DNA of 64,000 bases from positions 372,001 to 436,000 of the forward strand of contig JANFAH010000046.1 of assembly GCA_024663395.1 (NCBI GenBank), written 5' to 3'. The stretch is from Pisolithus tinctorius (taxonomy: Eukaryota > Basidiomycota > Agaricomycetes > Boletales > Pisolithaceae). The position numbers were made by a program, and so were the translations under genes. Under the pieces are notes generated by a model. The model saw nothing but the letters and a program-made list of their open reading frames with translations, was not told the origin of the DNA and ran no database searches. Positions 45,658 through 56,932 of this stretch are shown in pieces; the first letter of the stretch is position 1, and every line of letters begins with the position of its first letter.

Positions 45658-47538
45658 ATCGAATGCAATTTGATGTTCGTCACTTGTTGCAACGAGAGCT
45701 GCGAAGGCCTTCTGCCTCGCAGATTTCGCATTGGGACCTACACCTCATGAGTTGTGTGGTCCAAACCGACGACACAAGACTTGCAGTACCTATGTCGCCC
45801 GTGACTGAGACGAAAAATCCGACTGTCTGGGGGAATTTGCGGTCGTCAACGACTGTTGTGAACTCTTGCACTTCCACGGTATCCTCTCCACTAATCGCAT
45901 GAATCACGCTGACAAGGTCAGCTTCCGTGATTATGACATGTGGCAGCCGGAGCTCTAGACTGCACGATTGTACACGAGGGCATCATAATGAGGACAGGGA
46001 AAAAAGTGACCAAAGGGATTTTCCTCACTTCTTCCGTCTGGAGTACTTAAATACCGGCAATCCGTTACGAGGGTCAAACCCCGTGACTTGGATGACATCG
46101 TCTATAAGATATCTCCATAGCCCATCATGGGTCGTTGACATAGGCTGGTAGAACTTTCCCGGTTGAAGGTCCCACTGACAGGAATGCATCAGTCGAACAT
46201 CGCGATGAAGACGTGACGCATACCGCTTGAAGTACTTGTCCATGTGGCCGCTCTTCTTTCATGTCAAGAAACTCGATGAGGTCATCGGTTGCAACAACGA
46301 AAGTCTCTGTATCCTCGAAGTTGAGGGTTCTACCTATGAGGCATTCCGTACATATATAGAAAGGGTTTTGGATGATTACGTTTGGTCCAAGGATTGATCT
46401 CGCCTGATTGAGGTGAGGTCCATTGATATGTTATAAAAGGTGGATATGTTCACCTGGGGTAGCGACGCGGCGAATGTACCGCTACAAACGCCTGTAAGGA
46501 GCTTCAGATTCGGCCAAACCTGCTGGGCCCACCCAGGGTACGAGAGAGGAGGTCCTATGTTCTGAAGTTCATCTGCTCGCTGTGGATCTGCGCCCATGTT
46601 AAGCTGGCGTAGTCAGATTTCGGCACTGCACACGCATCACTTGGATCGTTCACCTGCAGATAAGGCCGGACGTGGTCTATCTGATCGAAATCTGGGATGA
46701 TCCCATTCCGAATACTTGAGACGAGTACGTCCCACTCTTGTTTGACGCGATGCACCATGTCGATGAAACACGGTATAAATGTCACAGAAAACCCCTCCAG
46801 GGATGGATTCGCCAAAGCAAAGAGTGCGTGGATCAACAAGAAAGACCGATAGTGGATGATAAATCCTGTGGCCTGGAACTGTGCAAGGGACGTCAAGTGT
46901 AAGTCATCATAATCAAATGTTTTTGGACGATTTGACCACTTACTGATAGACGCCATGCGAGTGCCATCTGTTTCGATGGACCAATTATTTTGTGTACGTG
47001 TCACCCCAATCGACTCGTTGCAAACAGGAATCCTCGTCACAACTTCCCCAGAATCTGTTACGACCTCTACCGAGTCTCTGTATGCTAAGGTGAAAATGAG
47101 CGAAGTAGCTTGAACGTGGAATGGAGAGGGATTGGGGGAGTAGGGCTGAGATCGAAAGTACTTCGCAAACTGCTTGGGCTTCTTCTGCGTCGTGGCACTT
47201 GAGAGGGGAATATAAATAGGAAGCCCTGGTGCAAGCATGTTCTCGACTTCGGACAACTTGCAAGGGCGTGAATTGAACATCATCATATACGGGCGGTAAG
47301 ACTCGTAGTCTGTGGGAGAGACGAGTTGACGGAAGTCCGAGAGGATCGATTCGTCGTTCTGTATATCCTTATCTTCGATAGCCAGACGGAAGTCTGAGAG
47401 TTGGGGGGAACAACGAGCATAACGTGTCTTGATGTTGGCCGCTATGAGGTTCCTCAAACGACGGTCCGCGTCCTCTTTCAGAATCGCTTCAAGCTCGGGA
47501 GTCAAGGCAGTAATCGAGTGTACTGTATTGGTAGACAT
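45658..47538 (-). pseudogene. GH3-family acyl-amido synthetase, copy A (main part, split by LINE)
   Basis: GH3 enzymes adenylate carboxylic acids and couple them to amino acids. The start at 47538 reads SITALTPELEAILKEDADRR. The signature region is GLPIYIPLSSATTQKKPKQF (nucleotide-binding loop type SSxTxxxxxK). Downstream are VEVVTDSGEVVTRIPV, FIIHYRSFLLIHALFALANP, PSLEGFSVTFIP, GFDPRNGLPVFKYSRR and the conserved C-terminal GEDTVEVQEFTTVVDDRKFP. Compared with copies B and C, 17 bp encoding HVAPWA are missing just after the acceptor near 46885, shifting the frame. The last exon is cut at about 45658 by the LINE; its end lies at 34520-34710. Pseudogene. Confidence 0.85.
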
Positions 47539-48111
47539 TGGTAGGTCGAGATCCGGATTGCTCGCGACTGGTTTGATGGTTTTAAAGAAACGCTTGATAT
47601 GAATGTGGTTATATAGATATCACCACGAGTTGATGGTTCCTTTGATAACTGCTAGTGCACTCTCGTCACTGGCGCGAGGAAGATGCACGGCGATCAAGTT
47701 ATTCGGTTAAGGTGGAGGGTAATCCACTATCCACTTTGACTGTTATTGCACAGGTCTGTCAGGGTTGATAGGCTGGTCGATGTAATCGTACCTTCCTTGA
47801 ACTGAAGCCTCATTCGAGCAAATGCAATTCTTCGAGTGCGTGATGAGACTTGCATCGTAGCCACTGCATAAATTGACTGATTCCTTGGTTAGCGCAAGAT
47901 TTCTCCCATGTATCACTGATCCCACACGAGGTCGCAGAGTACTGACAGTGACTTGAGTGCGGTGATCACGAAGACTCTCAAAGTATCCACAAGGACTGAT
48001 CCACTCCCCGGGGCCGGTACTTATGTAAGTGAACGGCCCGAAGCGAAGATTGGTCGCAACGCGAGGGACTCCAGGAGCACTCACACGTCTGCTTGGATCG
48101 CCCTTGAAGCC
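47539..48111. promoter_or_regulatory. divergent promoter, GH3 copy A / amidohydrolase copy 1
   Basis: 573 bp between head-to-head starts. A TATA-like element (TTATATAGATA on the plus strand, 47609-47619) sits about 70-80 bp upstream of the GH3 ATG. It is kept at the same spacing in copies B and D. On the amidohydrolase side no TATA box is evident. Confidence 0.55.
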
Positions 48112-50116
48112 ATGCATCTCGATGCGAAACGAGATGCTAAATCGACTGAGAAAGGCGAGTTACCCTTTGTATTATCTCCTACTTACGCGTCGCAGTGGAA
48201 CGACTGGAGCTGTTCTTACACTATCGGCATCCGTGTGCCTTGCTTTAGCTTGGCCTGGAAGCATCCCTTCCTAGTGTCTTCTACCCTCTTCACACTCCGT
48301 CCGTGAATTACACTTTTGTTTCACTTGGTCTAGAATACGATGACCCGGCGTCCGAGCTCAAGGCACACATCTCTCTCCGTCAACATGACCCGTGGGATAT
48401 ACTGTATCTACCGACCTCCCGTACCCCCTCACGCTGAGGTATGACGTTGAGGAGGGTACTTGGCTTCGTTTAGTCGTGCATTCAGTCGCTGGTGATATCG
48501 TCTTTGACATGGCTGGTGACTTTTATTGTCTTCCCGCGTCTTCCTATACCCAGTAAAATCTGCATTGGGGACCACTACGTCAGCGATATCAATTCTCACT
48601 GGAGTCCCACACGATTCTGACTCGAAAATTTCTTCGGAAGGTGATAGGCTGCCCTTTAGGGTTTGGATGTGGGCAATATCTGGGCTATCTCTTGCTGTGC
48701 TTGTGGTTGTACAAAGATGCATGTCCGATCACCCTCTGTTATGACTCCCGAAGCCATTACAGTTGTGCCCACCCTTATCTGGACCGCAGGAATAAACTGA
48801 CTTATCACCTACCACTGTCCAAGGACATTGTGGGCGATCGCATAGCTGGCGCTGAACCGCATTCCGTCCGGTTCCGTGCACACATAGCGATCCAGGTTGC
48901 GGACACCTCAAGAACCAGGATCGACGTGAGAGATTTGGAAGAGAGAGACCAACGGCTGCATACTTTTACTCACATCTCTTGATAACAGTGGCAAGAAGGT
49001 CGTGTTCCAGGCTTCAGGCGTGACTTACCTGCAAGGAATCCTCTCATGTGTTCTTGCTGAGCGTGTATTTCAAAGCAGCAGATTATCCACGTCATTCGTT
49101 GGTGGTGACGTAGCGTTGATTATACATGCCCGGTGGTCCGATACGTCCCTCAGCATTTGAAATTGCGGATTTAAACACTAGAACTGTTTACGAGGCTACG
49201 AACCTTCCTATGGGCAGGTGCTTCAGTCCTGTCGTATTTCGCGGAAACACTGCTCAACTCACAATCGCCTTCATTAATACGGGCGGAGATATCCTCACTG
49301 GCAATGGTGTGGCTACTCCTCATACGGGCATTTGGGCCCGTGAGACCACTCTCCCAACGGAAAGCAATTCGTCTTCTGTAATAGAGGTCAAAGGTGCAAG
49401 GAAGATCTCCACTGCCATCGACCCATCAGATGAGAAACTCAAGCTTAGTTCCGTTTCACTGTCGAAGCTTCTTGTCCAGGAATTAGACAGGATTTTCAGT
49501 GGATCTTGCCCAGGGCGCAGATGAATGCGGACATTATGTGGAAGAAGAACTTGCGAAAGGCTATTCCACGGACGAGTTGGCGTTCTCGCACACTTCCCAG
49601 GGTGCAGCCTTCGTCAACTTCCTGCATGTGTATTACGCTCATAACATCAATGCCTCAACTGCTTCGTGGAGCAAGTCGGGAAAGGCATCTTTGGGGTTGA
49701 CGGGGTTGGGCCTTGACGGTGGACATGGTGATGTATTCAGGGGGGACAGGACCGTCATTGGACGTCTGCTGAGTTAGCAAGAAATGTACGAGCACCCGGT
49801 TATAGTGCTCATCCCGCAGGGTACCTGTCCTGTCTTCAGGTCCTTACCCTCCACACTGTTCCCGTCTTCCACCTGTCGACCCGCTTGAACGCCATACAAA
49901 AGGACACGACGATATTTGGTATTGTTTGTGTAAGAAACCTTCTGTACGCCACCGAGATCGTCGTATATGATGAATCGGAAATTTCTAGGCTCCGGTGGGA
50001 AGCCAAGGTTCATGCTACCTCTGCTAATAGGGAAGTTGTCACCTTTATCAACGCGACAATATTAACTATTGAAAATGTCGAGCTCTCTGCTGACCTGACC
50101 GCGGGAGGAACCTGAC
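48112..50116 (+). pseudogene. TolB-propeller/amidohydrolase, copy 1 (internal deletion, no catalytic domain)
   Basis: It starts HLDAKRDAKSTEKGELPF like copy 3. It keeps parts of the propeller: VEEGTWLRL, GDIVFDMAGDFYCLP, then GDILTGNGVATPHTGIWA and KISTAIDPSDEKLKLSSVSL, and later DECGHYVEEELAKGYSTDEL. The segment equivalent to copy 3 about 60130-61005 is deleted (junction near 48765). Several frameshifts and a TAA after YTQ (about 48553) are present. The sequence stops resembling copy 3 at FINATILTIENVELSADL, exactly before the amidohydrolase domain, so no active site remains. Confidence 0.8.
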
Positions 50117-50774
50117 TGAACAAAGATATGAACATTTCTGGCGGTGTGCGATAAGATCCTTCGAAGGGCCGCAGCCCAATGGCAAGGGACGCTGACTGTG
50201 GGACTGTTCACCTTGTTTACAAGGTCACTGCAGCTGGAAATTCAACCAGTCATTTTTCGTCACCCGTGAACTTGCCATAACCTCTGATTCAACCTCAGTC
50301 GGAAAGTCCAGTACAAAGGAGTCCACCTGGACCAGGTGATATCTCAGGACACGTGATGAAAAGGATTTCCGTGTGCGGTCTTTATCTTTATAGTAGAAGG
50401 GGGACCCGCGAGACTCCTATATGGGTGCAGTCAGGGACCTATGACGCTGTTATAAACAAGGTAACTGCCGTCAGAGACGGCGCTATCTTCTAGTGAAAGA
50501 AAGCCATATGCAAATCATTGTCCGAGCTTGGATGATGTCCGGGTTGCGAGCCTGTGGCTTGGACAATGAATCGGTCTCTGAATCAGACGCAGAACGCCAT
50601 CATCACCGCGCCACCTCTGCTCGAGAGGGGTGAACGAGTTAGCTTCGTCGGTCAACTTATCACAACCTTTTTTGGTGTACCCTCATATGGTGATTCTTCA
50701 TGTATTCGGTGTTTGTGGGTAAAGTAACAGAAGGAGAATCTGTACCCAGACTTGCCACAGGCGATTATTTGCAA
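50117..50774. other. intergenic spacer, no gene
   Basis: It replaces the amidohydrolase catalytic domain expected from copy 3. No similarity to another part of the window was noticed except near 50690-50774, which resembles the 3' flank of the GH3 copies. Confidence 0.4.
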
Positions 50775-52846
50775 TCAGAGCTCCGTCACGACCCTCTTCG
50801 CCATCCACTCTTGCGCCTTAGGGTCAGTAAGCACAGCCGGAAGCTTGGTCTGCCAACGCCAACGTTCAAACTTTCTCCTCGCCACCGCCGGTAATCTGCA
50901 AATGTTCCGGGCTTTACAATCCGGATTGTGGGCAAACCAAATTCATCGGCGTCAAATGCAATTTGGTGTTCGACATTTGTTGCAACGAGGGCTGCGAAGG
51001 CCTTCTGCCTCGCAGATTCCGCATTGGGACCTAGATCGCATTAGTTTCGTGGTCCAAACCGACGACGCAAGACCTGCAGTACCTATGTCGCCCGTGACTG
51101 AGACGAAAAATCCGACTGTCTGGGGGAATTTGCGGTCGTCAACGACTGTTGTGAACTCTTGCACTTCCACGGTATCCTCTCCGCTAATCGCATGAATCAC
51201 GCTGACAAGGTCAGCTTCCGTGATCATGGCATGTGGCAGCCGGAGCTCCAGACTTCGTGATTGTACATGAGGGCATCATAATGAAAAGAGGAAAACAAGC
51301 GACCAAAGGAATTTTCCTTACTTCGTCCGTCTAGAGTACCTAAATACCGGCAACCCGCTACGCGGGTCAAACCCGGTGACTTGGATGACGTCGTCAATAA
51401 GGTATCTCCATAGCCCATCATGAGTTGTTGACATAGGCTGGTAGAACTTTCCCGGTTCAAGGTCCCACTGACAGGAACGGCATTAGTCGAAGCCCAGGAT
51501 GAAGACGGGATACTTACCGATTGAAGTACTTGTCCATGTGTCGATTCTTGTGTCATGTCAAGAAACTCGATGAGGTCATCGGTCGCAACAACGAAAGTCT
51601 CTGTATCCTCGAGGTTGAGGGATCTACCTATGAGGCATTCTGTACATATATACAAAGGGTTGTAGATCACCACGTTTGGTCCGAGGATTGACCTCGCCTG
51701 ACTGAGGTGAGGATCATTGATCTCTTATAAAAGGTGGATATCCTCACCTGAGGTAGTGATGCGGCGAATGTACCGCTACAAATGCTTGTAAGGAGCTTCA
51801 GACGTGGCCAAACACGCTGAGCCCACCCCGGGCCAGAAAGAGGAGGTCCAATGTGTTGAAGCTCATCTGCTCGCTGTGGGTCTGCGCGCATGTTAAGCTG
51901 GTGCAGTCAGATTTCGTTACTGCGCAGCACCATTGTGATCACTCACCTGCAGGTAAGTCTGGACGTGGTCTATCTGCTCGAAATTTGGGATGGTCCCATT
52001 TCGAATGCTTGAGATGAGTGTAGCCCACTCTTCTTCCATGCGATGCACCATGTCCATGAAAATTGTTACAAATGGCACACTAATCCCCTCCAGGGACGGA
52101 TTCGCCAATGCAAACAGTGCATGGATCAACAGGAAGGACCGATGATGGATGATAAATCCTGTGGCCCATGGAGCTACGTGACCTGGAACTGTGCAAGTGA
52201 CCTCATGCGTAAATGATCACAACCAGAAAATATGAACGGTTTGTCCACTTACGTATAGACGCCATGCGAGTGTCATCTGTCTCAATGGACCAATTGTTTT
52301 GTGCGCGCGTTACCCCAGTCGAATCGCTGCATACAGGAATCCTCTTCACGACATCACCAGAATCCGTTACGACCTCTACCGGGTCTCTATATGCGAAGGT
52401 GTAAATGAGTGAAATAACTCCTACGCGGGATGGCAAGGGGCTGGCCGAATAGGGCTGAGATCGAAAGTACTTGGCAAACTGCTTGCATATCTTGCCAGAA
52501 GTAGCACTTGAGAGGGGAATGTAAATAGGAAGACCTGGTGCAAGCATGTTCTCAACTTCGGACAACTTGCAAGGGTGGGAATTGAATATCATCATGAATG
52601 GGCGGTAAGACTCGTAATCGGTAGGGGGAACGAGTCGACGGAAGTCCGAGAGGACCGATTCGTCGTTCTGTACATCTTTATCATTGACGGCGAGAAAGAA
52701 GTCTGAAAGTTGGGGGAACTACGGGCATAACGTGTCTTGATGTTGGCCGCTATCAGGTTCCTCAAACGACGGTTCGTGTCCTCTTTCAGGACCGCTTCAA
52801 GCTCGGGGGTCAAGGCAACAATCGGATGGACTCTGCTGGTAGGCAT
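50775..52846 (-). pseudogene. GH3-family acyl-amido synthetase, copy B
   Basis: Starts at 52846 (VHPIVALTPELEAVLKEDTN). One base is missing in a G-run near 52718 relative to copy A, shifting the frame after YARSS; the correct reading resumes as IFNSHPCKLSEVENMLAPGL, PIYIPLSSATSGKICKQFAK. The exon after the first intron keeps PGHVAPWATGFIIHHRSF. Later parts are ALFALANPSLEGISVPFVTI, PGKFYQP-type, FDPRSGLPVF and AISGEDTVEVQEFTTVVDD. The stop is at 50775-50777. It is the least damaged copy at its 3' end, but the early frameshift would kill it unless the base is a sequencing error. Confidence 0.82.
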
Positions 52847-53088
52847 TAGTATCTCAAGACCCGGATTGTTCGCGACTGGTCTGACAAGTGACGCTCTGTA
52901 TCAACGTGGTAATATATATCCCAATAGATCGGCTCCTGTTTGAAGAAAAAGGCTTAGCTCAGTCGTATCAATGGCGCGAGAAAAATGCACGGCGATATTG
53001 TTCGGTTAAGGTGGACAACGACTGGGCTGTATTAGTTTAATACTGGTTCCTCGGCTAGTGAAAGCTTTCTTCCACATGTGCCAGTTTT
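52847..53088. promoter_or_regulatory. spacer between GH3 copies B and C with copy B promoter
   Basis: A TATA-like AATATATAT at 52911-52919 lies about 65 bp upstream of the copy B ATG, equivalent to the element in copies A and D. No amidohydrolase copy is present here, so copies B and C are in simple tandem. Confidence 0.5.
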
Positions 53089-55162
53089 TTAGAGCTCTAA
53101 CATGACCCTCTCCGCCATCCACTTTTGGGCCTGGGCATCGGAGAGCACAGCGGGAAGCTTGATCTGCCCAACGCCAACCTTCATACTTTCCTCCTCGCCA
53201 CCGCCGATAATCTGTAAATGTTCCGGGCTTCACAATCCGGATTGTGGGCAAACCAAACTCATTGGTATCGAATGCAATTTGGTGCTCGTCATTTGTCGCA
53301 ACTAGGGCTGCGAATGCCTTCTGTCCTCGCGGATTTCACATTTGGACCTAGATCGCATTAGTTTCGTGGTCCAAACCTATGAAACAAGACCGTAGCACCT
53401 ATCTCTCCTGCGACCGAGACGAAAAATCCGACGGTGTGGGGAAACTTGCGGTCATCGACAACTGTGTGAACTCTTGTACTTCCACGACATCCTCTCCACT
53501 AATCGCATGAATCGCGCTCACAAGATCCGTTTCTGTGATCATGGCATGTGGAAGTCGGAGCTGCAGGCTTCATGACAGTGCATGTGAGCATCATAATGAA
53601 AAGAGGAAAACAAGCGACCAAAGGAAATTTCCTTACTTCTTCCGTCTGGAGTACCTAAATACCGGTAACCCGTTACGCGGGTCGAAGCCAGGTCACTTGG
53701 ATGACATCGTCTATAAGATATCTCCATAGCCCATCACGAGTCGTCGACACAGGCTGGTAGAACTTTCCCGGTCGAAGATCCCACTGGCAAGAATGGCGTT
53801 AGTCAGAGACCAGAATGGATATGAGACGCATACCGCTTGAAGCACTTGTCCCCGTGTCGGTTCTTGTGTCACATCAAGAAACTCGATCAATTCGTCCGTT
53901 GTAGCAACAAAAGTTTCGGTATCCTCGAAGTTGAGGGTTCTACCTATGAGGCATTCTGTGCATATGTAGCAAGGGTTGTGGACGACTACGTTTGGTCCAA
54001 GAATTGACCTCGCCTAACTGATGTGAGGTCGCTGATCTGTTATAAAAGGTGGACATGCCCACCTGGGGTAGTGCCGCGGCAAATGTACCGCTACAAATGC
54101 CTGTAAGGAGCTTCAGATTTGGCCAAACACGCTGAGCCCATCCAGGACAAGAAAGAGGAGGTCCTATGTGCTGAAGTTCATCTGCCCGCCGCGGGTCTGC
54201 ATGCATGTTCAGCTGGTGTAGTCAGATATCGTGATTATGCAGCACCACTCTGATCACTCACCTGCAGATAAGGTCGGACATGGTCTATCTGTTCGAAGTC
54301 TGGGATGGTCCCATTTCGAATGCTTGAGATGAGTGTGGCCCACTCTTCTTCGATGCGATGCACCATGTCCATGAAAACTGTCACAAATATCGTATAAAAT
54401 CCCTCCAGCGATGTGTTCGCCAAAGAAAACAACGCATGGATTAACAGGAAAGACCGATGGTGGATGATGAATCCTGTGGCCCACGGAGCTGTGTGGCCTG
54501 GGACTGTGCAGAGGATATCAGGTGTAGGTGATTGGAATCAAAAAGAAAATTACATGGATTTTTTACTTACTTATAGACACCATGCGGGAGTCATCCGTCT
54601 CGATGGTCCAATTGTTTTGTGTGCGTGCTATCCCGGTCGACCCGTTGCAAATAGGAATCCTCGCTACGACTTCTCCAGAATCTGTTACAACCTCTACTGG
54701 GTCTCTGTATGCGAACGTGAAGACGACTGAAGTAACTCCCACGGGGAATGGCGAGAGGTTGGGGGAGGGGGGGATCATAAAGTACTTCGCAAACTGCTTG
54801 CACTGCTTGCCAGAAGTGGCACTTGAGAGGGAAATGTAAAGTGGAAGGCCTGGTGCAAGCATATCCTCGACTTCGGACAATTTGCAGGGGCGGGAATTGA
54901 ACATAATCATATACGGGCGGTAAGATTCGTAATCTGTAGGGGGGACAAGTCGATGGAAGTCCGAGAGGACAGATTCGTCGTTCTGTAGATCCTTATCATT
55001 GATGGCCAGAAAGAAGTCTGAGAGTTGGGAGGAGCTACGAGCATAGCGGGTCTTGATGTTGGCAGCTATCAGGTTCCTCAAGCGACGGTCCGTGTCCTCT
55101 TTCAGGACCGCTTCTAGCTCGGGAGTCAAGGCAGCAATCGGGTGCACCGTGGTGGAAGGCAT
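53089..55162 (-). pseudogene. GH3-family acyl-amido synthetase, copy C
   Basis: Exon 1 is open from 55162 (VHPIAALTPELEAVLKEDTD) through LSSATSGKQCKQFAKYF and VEVVTDSGEVVARIPICNGS to the first intron near 54575. Exon 2 keeps PGHTAPWATGFIIHHRSF and MVHRIEEEWATLISSIRNG. Lesions are downstream: an extra T near 53692 breaks the frame before FDPRNGLPVF, and a base is lost in EFTTVVDD near 53467. The last residues before the TAA (53089-53091) are MLEL. Its promoter lacks the TATA segment of the other copies. The 5' half is the best preserved of the four. Confidence 0.82.
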
Positions 55163-55505
55163 TGGTAGCCCTATGTACAGGTCTATGGTTCCTTTTTTTG
55201 ACTAGCGCACCCTCGTCAATGGCACACGTGGACTGATATCCACTTTGGCTGTCATCACGAGGGTTGATAGACTGGCAGATGTAATTATACCTTCCTTGAG
55301 CTGAAGGCTCATTGGACCGAACGAAATTCTTAGTGCAGATGATATGACTCGTGTGGCGCAACCGTAGAAGTTGACTGGGTGCTCACGAGGACCTTTGATA
55401 ATGCCTCCGCAAGGCGATATTCGACAGCGGTCAACGGCCCGGCCCGGTAAGTGGACGGCCCGAAACGGGGACTCTACTCCACATCTGCTTGGTCGTCCTT
55501 CAACT
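55163..55505. other. short spacer GH3 copy C / amidohydrolase copy 2, promoter segment deleted
   Basis: Compared with the copy D spacer, a block of roughly 90 bp containing the TATA-like box is missing just upstream of the copy C ATG. The flanking sequences GTAG and CAGGTCTA-GATTCC-type are joined. Confidence 0.5.
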
Positions 55506-55830
55506 ATGCATATCGACGCGAAACGAGATGCCAAATCAACTGAGAAAGGCGAATTTCCTTTTGGTTTATCTTCTACCTACCCGTCGCAGTAGAACGGGTG
55601 GAGCTGTTCTTACACTATTGGCATCCGTCTGCCCCGCTTTCTTGCTCTAGAAGGCCGACGTATTGCATCTCCCTCAACATGACCCATAGGATGTTTCTAT
55701 TGTATCCCCGTACGTCGAAGTACGATGTTGAAGAGGGCACTTGGCTTCGTATGGACGTGCATCCAGTCTCCGCCGATATCGCCTTTGACATGGCCGGTGG
55801 CCTATACTGTCTTCCAGCATGTTTTCTACC
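55506..55830 (+). pseudogene. TolB-propeller/amidohydrolase, copy 2 (N-terminal fragment)
   Basis: It begins HIDAKRDAKSTEKGEFPFGL like copies 1 and 3, and retains broken pieces equivalent to KYDVEEGTWLR and FDMAGGLYCLP. Stops and frameshifts are frequent. Near 55830 it joins abruptly to a piece resembling the BTB-like gene's last exons. Only the first tenth of the gene is present. Confidence 0.72.
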
Positions 55831-56090
55831 TTCGTTTCCAAGTAATCAACGGTCTTCAAGCCTATCTACAGATTCAATTTCCCCTTGCGAGTATCCAGGT
55901 TCGACGACTTTTCACGTTTCACAGTGCGATCAGCCTGATGTAACGACTCTGACGTCTGCGTGGATCAGGAAAGTCGTGCAAGGGGAATTTCTGGGCGCAG
56001 GGGAAGCTACACTTTGAATATCGGCACAACAGCCACACACAGGTACGCTTTCGCTGTTGAGTATAAGTGATGCATTGTTTGTCAACCATG
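55831..56090 (+). pseudogene. fragment of BTB-like gene (3' end)
   Basis: It aligns by eye with 33485-33760: the intron-like CCAAGTAATCA, TCAATTTCCCCTT, then a WIRKVVQGEF-type stretch where the BTB-like gene has WIGKVVRGELPHAEEA, and similar 3' flank (AACTGACAG, AGGAGATTC). It is part of a duplicated block that continues into a GH3 remnant. Confidence 0.65.
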
Positions 56091-56359
56091 TGGGCGCGAT
56101 GCAGAAAAACTGACAGCTTTCACGAACAGGAGATTCTTCTGTGGTTTGAGGGCCTACCTTTTGAACTTGCTATCTTTGTCCCCGTGACATAGCAACAGGT
56201 CCTGGTCTCAAGGAGAGAAGGAATCGCAGCAGAAACTATTTTAGCCAACGAAGCTCCCGAAAGTGCAGAGCATCGTCTCCCATCACGGGATAGCGTTCGG
56301 ACCGTCTAAAGTAAGGCATAAGCCCTGCAGGGGAAAAAAGGGGAAGCGAGTCGGCAGGA

Positions 56360-56600
56360 GTCAGAAAAGATAGACCGAGTCCGCCCGCACATATTTGTCT
56401 TCGGTAGCCAGACGGAAGTTTTTCTTTCGAGAGTTGGGAGGAACTACATACGAGCATGACCGATCTTGATGTTGGTCGCTATTAGATTCCTTGCGTAAAC
56501 AACGGTACATGTCCCTTTTCAAGGATGCTTCAAGCTTGGGAGTCAATTGGGCAGTGATCGCCTGTAGTGGTAGATGATATCGATGGCATACGGTCACAAA
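56360..56600 (-). pseudogene. GH3 N-terminal remnant
   Basis: Minus strand reads ITAQLTPKLEASLKRDMYRC then a frameshifted DQHQDRSCSY (NLIAxxIKTRYA in intact copies). It matches the 5' part of the remnant at 33940-34308. The flanks between 56600 and 56935 resemble 34310-34520. Confidence 0.55.
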
Positions 56601-56932
56601 TAGTGATTCTGTCTACGAACCGCTTGTTGATGCACAGAAAGAAACATATACTCGATGGGAAACCCGTGTTCTGGATCAGAGGGTAAGGTATGAGTACGGA
56701 CGTACAATCTTCCATGGTGTAAGTTCATCTGGGTCGATCGATCAACGTATGGTCATAATTTCCTCTAAAATGTGACTAAAATACGGTCCTACTATTCGAG
56801 GAAACGGGTATCATTAGTATTGGCTGGGTCCTACATCGCGCTGGCTCCATCAATTCATGCCCCGCATCGACTGTGCATATTACTATAATACATTGCTGTG
56901 TTCATTCTGGTAAGCCAGGCGATTAATCGTAA

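Noticed and set aside
48029..48306. Plus-strand frames starting before the amidohydrolase copy 1 ATG
   Set aside because: They run through the spacer shared with copies 2 and 3; the conserved protein begins at the ATG at 48112.
50752..51195. A 147-codon plus-strand frame, also seen at 45621-45902 and 57243-57602
   Set aside because: It recurs because it is antisense to the conserved GH3 last exons; the minus-strand reading matches the GH3 C-terminus.
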